Source: JAENVT01 sp963720775
GTDB taxonomy: Bacteria; Actinomycetota; Acidimicrobiia; Acidimicrobiales; Ilumatobacteraceae
DNA length: 64,000 nt
Reading direction: 5' to 3'
Assembly (NCBI GenBank): GCA_963720775.1
Contig: CAVRGR010000006.1
Location: 682,001 to 746,000 of the forward strand
A program made the translations under genes and the position numbers. Numbering within the stretch: position 1 is the first letter of the stretch; each line of letters begins with the position of its first letter. Positions 27,307 to 35,288 of this stretch are shown here, in pieces. The notes beneath the pieces were generated by a model. The model was not told where the DNA came from. It was given only the letters and a program-made list of their open reading frames with translations, and did not search any database.

Positions 27307-28398
27307 GTGCTGTCGCTCGATGCCATGCTGTCGGATCTCGAATACCTGGTGTCGGTCGAGTCGCCGTCGAACGACCTCGAGGCCATCAGCCGGTCCGCCG
27401 GCGCAGTCCGAGATGTGATCAAGCGCCGGCTCGGTCACAGTGCCACCCTCGTCGAGAGTGCCGCGGGCCCACACGTCCTGGCGCGATTCGGGACGTCGTC
27501 GCGTGTGTTGCTCATCGGCCACCACGACACGGTGTTCCCGATCGGCGCTCTGGCCAGCCGACCGTTTCGCGTCGACGACGGCAGGGCAACCGGACCGGGG
27601 GTGTTCGACATGAAGGCGGGCATCGTGCAGGCCATCCATGCGCTCACGTTGCTCGACGATCTCGATGGCGTGGAGATGTTGATCACCGCCGATGAAGAAG
27701 TCGGGTCGAAGTCCTCGCGAGAGCTCATCGAGGAGCGGGCGCGGGCCTGCGGCTCGGTGTTGGTGCTGGAGCCGAGCGCCGACGGAGGCGCGCTGAAGAT
27801 CGGGCGAAAGGGAACTGGAACCTTCGAGGTGCTGGTTCACGGGCGCGCCGCCCACGCCGGCCTCGAACCGGAGAAGGGGATCAACTCGCTCGTGGCAGCG
27901 GCCCAACTGATCACGCGCATTGCCACGTTCGGCGACCCGGACAAGGGTACGACCGTCACTCCCACGGTCGCGACCTCCGGCACCGCCGACAACGTCGTGC
28001 CGGCGCTCACCAAGGTGCGAGTCGATGCGCGTGTGGTGGCCGCCGGCGAGAAGGAGCGTGTCGAGCACTTGATGTCGTCACTGTCGTCCGACGTGCCGGG
28101 TGCCGGTGTCGAGGTCACCGGCGGGCTCGACCGGCCACCGATGCCCGAGTCGGCATCGTCGACGCTGTTCGCCGTCGCCTCCGCTGCCGCGGCCACGGTT
28201 GGTCTCGGAGCGCTCAGCGGAGTATCGGTTGGCGGCGGTAGTGACGGCAACTTCACGGCGGCGATCGGGGTACCCACCCTCGACGGGCTCGGCGCGGTTG
28301 GTGGAGGCGCCCACGCCGACCACGAGCACGTCCTCGTCGACACGATGATCGATCGCTCCCGGCTTGTCGCCGCGATCGTCGCCAACCTCACGAGCTAG
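27307..28398 (+). CDS. M20-family metallopeptidase (carboxypeptidase G2-like)
   Basis: A 363-residue zinc hydrolase of the M20 family. The metal ligands are visible as GHHDTVFP (His/Asp), GVFDMKAG (bridging Asp), ADEEVGS (catalytic and metal Glu) and the C-terminal HADHEHVL His. The lid dimerisation domain lies at about residues 160-265 (GRAAHAGLEPEKGINSLVAA). The GTG at 27307 is used; an ATG at 27325 is an alternative. No signal peptide, so probably cytosolic, hydrolysing an amide or peptide. Its 3' gap holds a pair of the 41-bp repeats. Confidence 0.88.
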   Translation: MLSLDAMLSDLEYLVSVESPSNDLEAISRSAGAVRDVIKRRLGHSATLVESAAGPHVLARFGTSSRVLLIGHHDTVFPIGALASRPFRVDDGRATGPGVFDMKAGIVQAIHALTLLDDLDGVEMLITADEEVGSKSSRELIEERARACGSVLVLEPSADGGALKIGRKGTGTFEVLVHGRAAHAGLEPEKGINSLVAAAQLITRIATFGDPDKGTTVTPTVATSGTADNVVPALTKVRVDARVVAAGEKERVEHLMSSLSSDVPGAGVEVTGGLDRPPMPESASSTLFAVASAAAATVGLGALSGVSVGGGSDGNFTAAIGVPTLDGLGAVGGGAHADHEHVLVDTMIDRSRLVAAIVANLTS

Positions 28399-28427
28399 CG
28401 GCTCCCGCCCGCGACCAATCCCTCGCT

Positions 28428-28468
28428 TGGGCGCGAATCCGGTGGCAGGGTTTCGTGATTCGCGCACA
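28428..28468. repeat. 41-bp hairpin repeat, doublet A copy 1
   Basis: TGGGCGCG (28428-28435), 25 bases, then CGCGCACA (28461-28468, one mismatch to the consensus). Inside this copy the dyad extends to GCGCGAATC / GATTCGCGC, a 9-bp perfect inverted repeat. It starts 30 bp after the M20 peptidase stop. A second copy starts 52 bp downstream, separated by an 11-bp linker. Confidence 0.7.
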
Positions 28469-28479
28469 TTGAACCTGGT

Positions 28480-28520
28480 TGGGCGCGGGAGCTGCACTGC
28501 TGGTTCCGGTCTCGCGCCCA
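28480..28520. repeat. 41-bp hairpin repeat, doublet A copy 2
   Basis: TGGGCGCG (28480-28487), 25 bases, CGCGCCCA (28513-28520), perfect arms. The inner 25 bases share ACTGC at positions 9-13 and GTTCCG at positions 16-21 with doublet B copy 1 at 44163, although the copies otherwise differ. It lies between the convergent stops of the M20 peptidase and argG. Confidence 0.75.
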
Positions 28521-28602
28521 CGGGCTCGGATGGGGGTCGAACCGCCGGCGGGGGTGCTCGGGCGCTCGGCCATCGAAGCCTGTTGGTTGCGCGTGATCGC
28601 GA

Positions 28603-29940
28603 CTAGTCGGCCGACGGTTCGTCGAGCTCGGTGAGGCTGCCGCGGCCGATCGTGCCCGCGTTGCGGTACACATCGAGCTTGGCGCGGGTGTCGTCGATGT
28701 CGAGGTTGCGCATCGTCAGCTGACCGATGCGGTCGTGTGGGCCGAACGGGGCGTGCTCTACGCGCTCCATGCTCAAGCGCTCGGGCGAATACGTGAGATG
28801 CGGGCCGGTGGTGTCGAGGATCGAGTAGTCGTCGCCGCGACGCAGGCGCAGGGTCACCTCGCCGGTCACAGCGGCGCCGACCCAACGCAACAGCGATTCG
28901 CGGAGCATGAGGCTCTGCGGGTCGAACCATCGTCCTTCGTACAGCAGCCTTCCCAGGCGGCGACCCATCGTGCGGTAGTTCTCGATCGTGCTCTCGTTGT
29001 GAATCGCCGTCACCAAGCGCTCGTAGGCGATGTGGAGGAGCGCTATGCCGGGCCCCTCGTAGATCCCGCGGCTCTTGGCCTCGATGATGCGGTTCTCGAT
29101 CTGGTCGCACATGCCGAGGCCGTGCCTGCCGCCGACGGCATTGGCTTCGTGAACCAGCTCGGTGGGGGAGGCGAATTCGCGCCCGTTGATGGTGACCGGC
29201 CAGCCCTCGTGGAACCCGATCGTGACCGTTTCGCCGGCGATCGCCACATCCTCGCGGTAGTGGGCAACGCCCATGATCGGGTCGACGATGTCGATCGAGG
29301 TGCTCAGCTCCTCGAGCAGCTTGGCCTCGTGGGTGGCGCCCCAGATGTTGGCGTCGGTCGAATACGCCTTTTCGGTGCTGTCGCGGTAGGGGAGATCGAG
29401 CGACAGGAGGAACTCGCTCATCTCGGTTCGACCGCCGAGCTCGTTGACGAAGTCGTCGTCGAGCCACGGCTTGTAGATGCGCAGGTTGGCGTTGACCAAG
29501 AGCCCATAGCGGTAGAAGCGCTCGATGTCGTTGCCCTTGTACGTGCTTCCGTCGCCCCAGATGTCGACGCCGTCAGCCTGCATCGCCCGCACCAGCAAGG
29601 TTCCGGTGACGGCGCGCCCGAGAGGAGTGGTGTTGAAGTACGTCTTGCCTGCAGTCGTGATGTGGAACGCACCGCACTGCAAGGCCATGAGGCCCTCGCG
29701 GACGAGCTCGGTGCGGCAGTCGACCAGCCGGGCGAGCTCGGCGCCGTATTGCTTGGCGCGCTCCGGCACACCGGCGAGGTCGGGCTCGTCGACCTGGCCG
29801 AGGTCGGCCGTGTAGGCACACGGCAACGCGCCCTTGTGGCGCATCCAGGCGACAGCGGCGGAGGTGTCGAGCCCGCCGCTGAAGGCGATCCCTACTCGCT
29901 CGCCCTTTGGCAGTGTGGTCAGCACCTTGGACATAGACAC
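28603..29940 (-). CDS. argG: Argininosuccinate synthase (E. coli-type, long form)
   Basis: A 445-residue ArgG that joins citrulline and aspartate with ATP in arginine synthesis. The PP-loop is AFSGGLDTS. The C-terminal region (GEVTLRLRRGDDYSILDT, GQLTMRNLDIDDTR) identifies the longer E. coli-type, about 447 residues, not the 400-residue type usual in actinobacteria. No other arginine genes adjoin it. It is divergent from glgA with 93 bp between, holding an inverted repeat. The start is Met at 29940, with another Met two codons later. Confidence 0.93.
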   Translation of the reverse strand: MSMSKVLTTLPKGERVGIAFSGGLDTSAAVAWMRHKGALPCAYTADLGQVDEPDLAGVPERAKQYGAELARLVDCRTELVREGLMALQCGAFHITTAGKTYFNTTPLGRAVTGTLLVRAMQADGVDIWGDGSTYKGNDIERFYRYGLLVNANLRIYKPWLDDDFVNELGGRTEMSEFLLSLDLPYRDSTEKAYSTDANIWGATHEAKLLEELSTSIDIVDPIMGVAHYREDVAIAGETVTIGFHEGWPVTINGREFASPTELVHEANAVGGRHGLGMCDQIENRIIEAKSRGIYEGPGIALLHIAYERLVTAIHNESTIENYRTMGRRLGRLLYEGRWFDPQSLMLRESLLRWVGAAVTGEVTLRLRRGDDYSILDTTGPHLTYSPERLSMERVEHAPFGPHDRIGQLTMRNLDIDDTRAKLDVYRNAGTIGRGSLTELDEPSAD

Positions 29941-29961
29941 GAGACGCTACCGGCGATGCGC

Positions 29962-30004
29962 GTGGAGTGTTTGAAGGCACCCAGGCGCGCTGGAGACACT
30001 CCAC
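29962..30004. promoter_or_regulatory. Inverted repeat in the argG-glgA divergent gap
   Basis: The arms GTGGAGTGT (29962-29970) and ACACTCCAC (29996-30004) are perfect 9-bp reverse complements with a 25-bp spacer. They are placed 22 bp from the argG start and 29 bp before the glgA ATG. It is a candidate operator for one or both genes. The spacer length equals that of the 41-bp repeat family, but the arm sequence differs, so I treat it as separate. Confidence 0.4.
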
Positions 30005-30033
30005 AGGGTTTTTCGGAGGGTTACGCTGCGCCG

Positions 30034-31419
30034 ATGAAGGTCTTGTTCGCCTCGGCGGAGTTCGCCCCGCTGGCCCGTGTCGGCGGGCTCGCTGCGGCGG
30101 CCGCCGGACTGGTTGCCGAGCTCCGCCGTCAGGACGTCGATGTGCAGGTCGTGCTGCCCGACTACTTCTCCATTCCGCTGCAAGGCGAGCAGATCGCCGA
30201 CCTCGAAGTGCCCGACTGGGCGGGTCCGGCAACGGCGCGCATTGGCACGGTTGCAGGCGTCGGTCGCCTCACCATGATCCGGGCCTACGGCATCGAACGT
30301 TCTCATCCGTATTCGCAGCCCGATGGTCACGGCTGGGCCGACAACGATCGGCGCTTCATGGCGTTCTCCGCTGCTGTCGCGGCGTTGACCAAGGCGACTG
30401 CTCCCGACGTGCTGCACCTCAACGATTGGCACACCTGTGCCGCACTCGGCCACCTGGCCATGCTTCCGCCGACGATGCTGACGATCCACACCCTCGCCTA
30501 CCAAGGACGCACCAACCCCGGTTGGTTGAAGACGTTGCCTCATCACGCGGCCGAGTTCGAGCAATGGGGCGACTGCAATCCATTGCTCGGTGGCATTCGA
30601 CTCGCCGATGTCGTAGTGGCCGTCAGCCCGAACTACGCCGCCGAGATCACCACGCCGCACGGCGGGTTCGGCCTCGACGGGCCACTCCGCGACCGGGGTG
30701 ACCGATTGGTCGGCATCCTCAACGGAATCGATTCGACCGAATGGGATCCGCAGACCGACCGCCATCTGCCGGCGACCTACTCGTCGGCAGATCTCAGCGC
30801 CAAGGCGGCCATCCGCACCAAGATGCTCGATGCTCACGGACTGACTGATGGTGGTGGACCGCTCCTCGCGATGGTGACGCGTCTCGCCGATCAGAAAGGT
30901 GTCGACCTGGTGCTGCCGGTGACTCCATTCCTGCGTCGCCTCGGGGCAACGCTGATCGTGCTGGGCGACGGCGATCAGGGGCTCGCCGACGGACTCACTT
31001 GGGCGTCCGCCGCGCATCCTGATCAGGTGGCGTTCGTACGCGGTTACGACGAGGCGCTCGCCCACCAACTCTTCGCCGGTGCCGACGTGTTCGTGATGCC
31101 GAGCCGCTTCGAGCCGTGTGGGCTGGCTCAGATGCAGTCGATGCGATACGGCACGATGCCCCTGGTCACCAATGTCGGCGGGCTGCACGACACCGTCATA
31201 GACATCGACGACGAGCCGACTCGCGGTACTGGGGTCGTGGTGCCGGAGGCGAGTTCGGTGGCATTGATGGATGGACTGCACCGAATGGTGAAGGCCTACT
31301 CACAGCCGCGCCGGCGTGCAGCGATGCAACGTCGCGGCATGGCCCTCGACTGGTCGTGGAAGCAACCGGCCGCCAAACACGTCGAGTTGTATCGACGTCT
31401 GGTCGCCGACAAGGTCTAA
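30034..31419 (+). CDS. glgA: Glycogen/starch synthase (GT5)
   Basis: A 461-residue ADP-glucose-dependent glycogen synthase of family GT5. The N-terminus is MKVLFASAEFAPLARVGGLA: the family KxGGL motif appears with Arg15 in place of the ADP-glucose-binding lysine. HLNDWHT lies in the N-domain; the C-domain carries SRFEPCGLAQMQSMRYG, with the acidic residue and the nucleotide-sugar loop. It extends alpha-1,4-glucan chains. The start ATG at 30034 follows a CGGAGGG site about 13 bp away. It is 11 bp upstream of glgC, forming a storage-glucan operon. Confidence 0.9.
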   Translation: MKVLFASAEFAPLARVGGLAAAAAGLVAELRRQDVDVQVVLPDYFSIPLQGEQIADLEVPDWAGPATARIGTVAGVGRLTMIRAYGIERSHPYSQPDGHGWADNDRRFMAFSAAVAALTKATAPDVLHLNDWHTCAALGHLAMLPPTMLTIHTLAYQGRTNPGWLKTLPHHAAEFEQWGDCNPLLGGIRLADVVVAVSPNYAAEITTPHGGFGLDGPLRDRGDRLVGILNGIDSTEWDPQTDRHLPATYSSADLSAKAAIRTKMLDAHGLTDGGGPLLAMVTRLADQKGVDLVLPVTPFLRRLGATLIVLGDGDQGLADGLTWASAAHPDQVAFVRGYDEALAHQLFAGADVFVMPSRFEPCGLAQMQSMRYGTMPLVTNVGGLHDTVIDIDDEPTRGTGVVVPEASSVALMDGLHRMVKAYSQPRRRAAMQRRGMALDWSWKQPAAKHVELYRRLVADKV

Positions 31420-31430
31420 CGTGCGGCACT

Positions 31431-32657
31431 ATGGCTGAGCCAAAGGTTCTCGTCATCGTCCTGGCCGGCGGTGAGGGCAGGAGACTGGCGCCGTTGACCG
31501 CCGACCGGGCCAAGCCTGCCGTGCCCTATGGGGGCAGCTACCGGATCATCGACTTCGTCCTGTCGAACTTCGCCAACGCCGGCTACCTGAAGATCGTGGT
31601 GCTCACCCAGTACAAGAGCCACAGCCTCGACCGTCACATCAGCCAGACCTGGCGCTTCTCCACGCTGCTCGGCAACTACGTCACGCCGGTGCCGGCGCAG
31701 ATGCGCCGTGGCCCGCAGTGGTTCAGCGGCTCGGCCGATGCGATCTATCAGAACCTCAACCTCATCAGCGACGAGCGCCCCGACATCGTCTGTGTCTTCG
31801 GTGCCGATCACATCTACCACATGGACCCGCGACAGATGGTCCACCACCACCTCGACGTCGGCGCTGGTGTCACCGTTGCGGCGATCCCGGTAGCGGTCGG
31901 TGAAGGTTCGCAGTTCGGGATCATCGAAGCGTCGCCCGAGGGCAAGATCATCGAGTTCCACGAGAAGCCGGCGGATCCACCGACGATGCCCGGTGATCCG
32001 ACGCGGGCGTTGGCTTCGATGGGCAACTACGTCTTCGACACCCAGACGCTGATCGATGTCGTCAGCCCGTTCGGAGACGACGCGATTGCCACCGACATCG
32101 GCGGCGACGTCATTCCGATGCTCACGCGAGAGGGCGTGGCACACATGTACGACTTCTCGACCAACTTCATTCCCGGGCAGGCCCAACACGAGCGCAGCTA
32201 CTGGCGAGACGTCGGCAGCCTCGACGCCTACTACGAGGCCAACATGGACCTTCTCGCGCCCGTCCCACCGTTCAGCCTCTACAACAGCGAGTGGTCGGTC
32301 TACAGCCCGCAGCTACCGCTGCCTCCCGCCAAGATCGATCACGGCCCCGGCGGAGAACACCCCACCATCGACAACAGCTTGCTGTGCGCCGGCTCGATCG
32401 TGTCGGGTGGGATCGTCGAACGCTCGATCCTTGGTCCGGAGACCTACGTCGATGCTTCAGCCGTCGTCAGTGAGTCGATCCTGTTCGCCGGCGTGCGTGT
32501 TGGGCCCGGTGCCAAGTTGCACCGCTGTGTGATCGACAAGAACGTCATCGTCCCGGCCGGGCGCATGATCGGCCACGATTCCCAGGCCGATCGCGAAGAG
32601 TTCGTGATCAGCGATCGCGGAGTCGTGGTGGTGGAAAAGGACCGCCGGCTCACCTGA
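31431..32657 (+). CDS. glgC: Glucose-1-phosphate adenylyltransferase
   Basis: A 408-residue ADP-glucose pyrophosphorylase that makes the donor for GlgA. Visible motifs are AGGEGRRLAPLTADRAKPAVP (nucleotidyltransferase loop), FGADHIYHMDP (metal and sugar-phosphate site), FGIIEASPEGKIIEFHEKP (glucose-1-phosphate site) and YWRDVGSLDAYYEAN. A left-handed beta-helix with hexapeptide repeats follows (about residues 300-400). The length and domain order are normal. It is 11 bp behind glgA and overlaps the convergent membrane protein gene by 8 bp. Confidence 0.95.
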   Translation: MAEPKVLVIVLAGGEGRRLAPLTADRAKPAVPYGGSYRIIDFVLSNFANAGYLKIVVLTQYKSHSLDRHISQTWRFSTLLGNYVTPVPAQMRRGPQWFSGSADAIYQNLNLISDERPDIVCVFGADHIYHMDPRQMVHHHLDVGAGVTVAAIPVAVGEGSQFGIIEASPEGKIIEFHEKPADPPTMPGDPTRALASMGNYVFDTQTLIDVVSPFGDDAIATDIGGDVIPMLTREGVAHMYDFSTNFIPGQAQHERSYWRDVGSLDAYYEANMDLLAPVPPFSLYNSEWSVYSPQLPLPPAKIDHGPGGEHPTIDNSLLCAGSIVSGGIVERSILGPETYVDASAVVSESILFAGVRVGPGAKLHRCVIDKNVIVPAGRMIGHDSQADREEFVISDRGVVVVEKDRRLT

Positions 32658-33201
32658 TCGCGGTGGACGGGGTGGCCGGCACCGCTCTGCGGTACATGCC
32701 GGCCAACGAGGCCGTGCTGATGCACAGGCCCGCCCCGGCAAGCACGAGTTCGACGACCGCGATCCAGCGGACCCTGCCGAGGTCGCCGGCACCGATGGCC
32801 GCCCCGGCGACTGCGGCCGCGATTCCGAGATACGGCGAGTACCTCCAGTTGGAGATCGCCGCGATCGTCACCACGATCGGACCGTAGAAGGGCAGCAACT
32901 GGAACACGAGGAACCGCGGTTGGGCGTCGGCACCCAACCACCACGTCGACAGGCCGATCACACGCGACGACTCCCACAGTGCCGCCTCGCAGGCGATCAA
33001 GGCCGCCCAACCAAAGCCGAAGATCAAACGCCACGCCGGGCTCAGCTGGCCGGCGACCTTGACGGGAGGACTCCAGGGTTCGTCGGAGCCTCCGACCGTC
33101 GTGAAGGTCACCGACGGAGACGGCGGAGGAGGCGGAGGCGGCAGCGGTGGCGGCGCCGAATCGGCAGCGGTCGGTGCACCTGGGTCCATCGATGGCACCA
33201 T
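32650..33201 (-). CDS. Proline-rich hypothetical membrane protein
   Basis: A 183-residue protein. The N-terminus holds a poly-proline run (about residues 18-29) after an Asp/Ala segment, followed by four hydrophobic helices (about 58-76, 95-115, 120-140, 145-165). No known domain is recognised; a cytosolic N-terminal tail with proline ligands is suggested. The Met at 33201 or at 33189 could start it. It is divergent from a glycosyltransferase gene (47 bp) and overlaps the end of glgC. Confidence 0.65.
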   Translation of the reverse strand: MVPSMDPGAPTAADSAPPPLPPPPPPPSPSVTFTTVGGSDEPWSPPVKVAGQLSPAWRLIFGFGWAALIACEAALWESSRVIGLSTWWLGADAQPRFLVFQLLPFYGPIVVTIAAISNWRYSPYLGIAAAVAGAAIGAGDLGRVRWIAVVELVLAGAGLCISTASLAGMYRRAVPATPSTAIR

Positions 33202-33248
33202 ACCTGGCGACGGGTGCGGCCGGCATGCGCCCGGCTACCCTTGCGCCG

Positions 33249-34016
33249 ATGGCAGCCGAGCGGGGCGCGACTCCTTTCGCAAAACTCAGCGTCTTCTTCC
33301 CGATGTGGAACGAAGAGGCGTACATCGACCGCGCCATGGAAGCCGCCACCACGGAGTGCCGCGATCTGGTGGCTCGCAACGAGATCCTCGACTACGAGCT
33401 CATCATCGTCGACGACGCGTCGACCGACCACACCGCCAAGCTCGCCGACGAGATGGCCACAGCGGATCCACACGTCAGGGTCGTTCACCACCCGGTCAAC
33501 CGCAAGCTCGGTGGGGCGATGAAGACGGGCTTTTCGACGGCTACCGGTGATCTCGTCCTGTACTCCGACGCCGACCTGCCGTTCGACATGACCGAGGTCT
33601 CACGAGCCATCCACCTGATGCGCTACTACGAGGCCGACATCGTCAGTGCGTTCCGTTTCGACCGCACGGGCGAAGGCTCGCTGCGCACGGTCTACACGTT
33701 CTTCTACAACTTCCTCATCCGCCGGCTGTTCGGGGTGCGGATGCGCGACATCAACTTCGCCTTCAAGCTGTGCCGCACGTCGATCTTCGAGCACATCGCC
33801 CTGTGCAGCGAGGGCTCGTTCATCGATGCCGAATTGATCATTCGCGCCAAGAAGCTCGGCTTCAACGTCATCCAGTTCGGCGTCGACTACTTCCCTCGTA
33901 CGCGAGGTGAGAGCACCCTTGCCTCGGGCAGTGTCATCCGCAAGATCGTCACGGAGATGCTGCAGTTGCGCCGTGAGTTGCGAGACCTCCAGCCGGTTCA
34001 ACGCCCGTTCACCTGA
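33249..34016 (+). CDS. Family 2 glycosyltransferase, polyprenol-phosphate sugar synthase-like
   Basis: A 255-residue GT2 enzyme. Signatures are SVFFPMWNEEAYIDRAM (nucleotide-binding start), YELIIVDDASTDHT, and the DxD-type YSDADLPFD. The GVRMRDINFAFKL region matches the dolichol/polyprenol-phosphate glucosyl/mannosyltransferase group, though the C-terminal membrane anchor of some members is absent. It would act at the inner face of the membrane. The ATG at 33249 is preferred; ATG 33225 is possible. Following on the same strand is the L,D-transpeptidase, so both may serve envelope assembly. Confidence 0.82.
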   Translation: MAAERGATPFAKLSVFFPMWNEEAYIDRAMEAATTECRDLVARNEILDYELIIVDDASTDHTAKLADEMATADPHVRVVHHPVNRKLGGAMKTGFSTATGDLVLYSDADLPFDMTEVSRAIHLMRYYEADIVSAFRFDRTGEGSLRTVYTFFYNFLIRRLFGVRMRDINFAFKLCRTSIFEHIALCSEGSFIDAELIIRAKKLGFNVIQFGVDYFPRTRGESTLASGSVIRKIVTEMLQLRRELRDLQPVQRPFT

Positions 34017-34080
34017 GCCCGGCCGGGGGAGTCGACTGCTAGATTGGAGGGTCGACGCCCCCAGTCGGAGACTGTTCGTT

Positions 34081-35271
34081 TTGAATACCCCTAGACCGTC
34101 CAATCCACAACCGCGCCGCCGTCAACCCGCCGCGCCGGTGGGGCGATGGATGCCTGTGGTCGCCGGTGCCGGCGTGCTCGTGGTGGTGATCGTTGCCGGT
34201 TTGTCGGGCAGAGGTGGCGCGAGCAGCGCCGATACCTTGCCGAGCACCTCCTCCGGCGCCGTGGCAGTGACGGCAACCAGCCCCATCACGGCGCCGCCGA
34301 TCGTTGTCAACACCGACCCGGCCGTCGTCAAGACCAGCCTTGCCCATACCATCGGCAAGGGCAACGCCGGTGACGACGTCAAGGCCGTGCAACAGCGGTT
34401 GACCGACCTCGGGTTTGCTCCCGGCCCTGTCGACGGCCTGTTCGGGTCGGGCACGCAACAAGCCGTGTGGGCCTACGAGAAGCTGGTCCTGAAGACCCCT
34501 CGGGCCCAGGCCACCGGTCGGGTGACCGACGCGATGTGGCAGGTGATGCAGGATCACATCACGATCCCACCGCGGCGCTCGACCGGTCCGGGAACGACTC
34601 ACATGGAGATCTACGTTCCCGAGCAGGTGGCCATCGTGTTCAAAGACGATGTCCCCGAGCTCATCACCCACATCTCGACCGGCATCGAGAACCCCGACGG
34701 CACGCCGCAGAAGTGGTGCGAAACGGTCACCTACGACACCGGGGTCAACGGTGAGCCACTTCCCGCGCCGGTCACCAAGCAAGAGTGCGCCGATGCCAAG
34801 ACGCCCGGCGGTGTCTTCCGCTTCACCCGTCGCTACACCGGGAAGCGCACGAGTCCTTTGGGCGGAATGATGAACCCGGTGTACTTCAACTACGGAATCG
34901 CCGTCCATGGCGCCGACAACGTGCCGCTCGAGCCGGCATCGCACGGCTGTGTTCGGCTCAACCAGACGATTGCCAAGGTCTTCCCGTCGATGGTGAAAAC
35001 TGGTGATCTCGTGTACGTGTGGGGCGAGGACGGCAAGCAACCCGAGCAGTACACGCGGCGCGAGAGCCTGCCGTCGTTCAACTACGCCGACCCCGACGCC
35101 ACGACGACGACCGAATCGACCACCACAACGGTGGCACCGACCACGACCGTGAACTCGACCACCACCACGGTGAAGTCCACGACCACCACCCCGTCAGGCA
35201 CGACGACAACCTCGGTGGCGGCCACGAGCACCTCGCTGTCGTCGCCCACCGCAACCGATCTCTTCGGGTAG
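34081..35271 (+). CDS. L,D-transpeptidase with peptidoglycan-binding domain and Thr-rich tail
   Basis: A 396-residue cell-wall enzyme. A short basic N-terminus is followed by a membrane anchor (about residues 24-40), a linker, a PG_binding_1 domain (about 92-135, GDDVKAVQQRLTDLGFAPG), and the YkuD catalytic domain (about 172-315) with His276, His288 and Cys290 in SHGCVRL. It would form 3-3 crosslinks. The last 60 residues are mostly Thr with Ser, Pro and Val, a likely wall-spanning or glycosylated tail. The TTG at 34081 is chosen because it begins the basic stretch before the anchor, in a gene without a suitable ATG; this is uncertain. Confidence 0.8.
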   Translation: MNTPRPSNPQPRRRQPAAPVGRWMPVVAGAGVLVVVIVAGLSGRGGASSADTLPSTSSGAVAVTATSPITAPPIVVNTDPAVVKTSLAHTIGKGNAGDDVKAVQQRLTDLGFAPGPVDGLFGSGTQQAVWAYEKLVLKTPRAQATGRVTDAMWQVMQDHITIPPRRSTGPGTTHMEIYVPEQVAIVFKDDVPELITHISTGIENPDGTPQKWCETVTYDTGVNGEPLPAPVTKQECADAKTPGGVFRFTRRYTGKRTSPLGGMMNPVYFNYGIAVHGADNVPLEPASHGCVRLNQTIAKVFPSMVKTGDLVYVWGEDGKQPEQYTRRESLPSFNYADPDATTTTESTTTTVAPTTTVNSTTTTVKSTTTTPSGTTTTSVAATSTSLSSPTATDLFG

Positions 35272-35288
35272 TCGCGTAGTTCGCCGGT

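Noticed and set aside
28735..30033. Upstream extension of glgA to an 894-residue protein
   Set aside because: The extension is antisense to argG. The GlgA family start MKVLFASAEFAP is at 30034.
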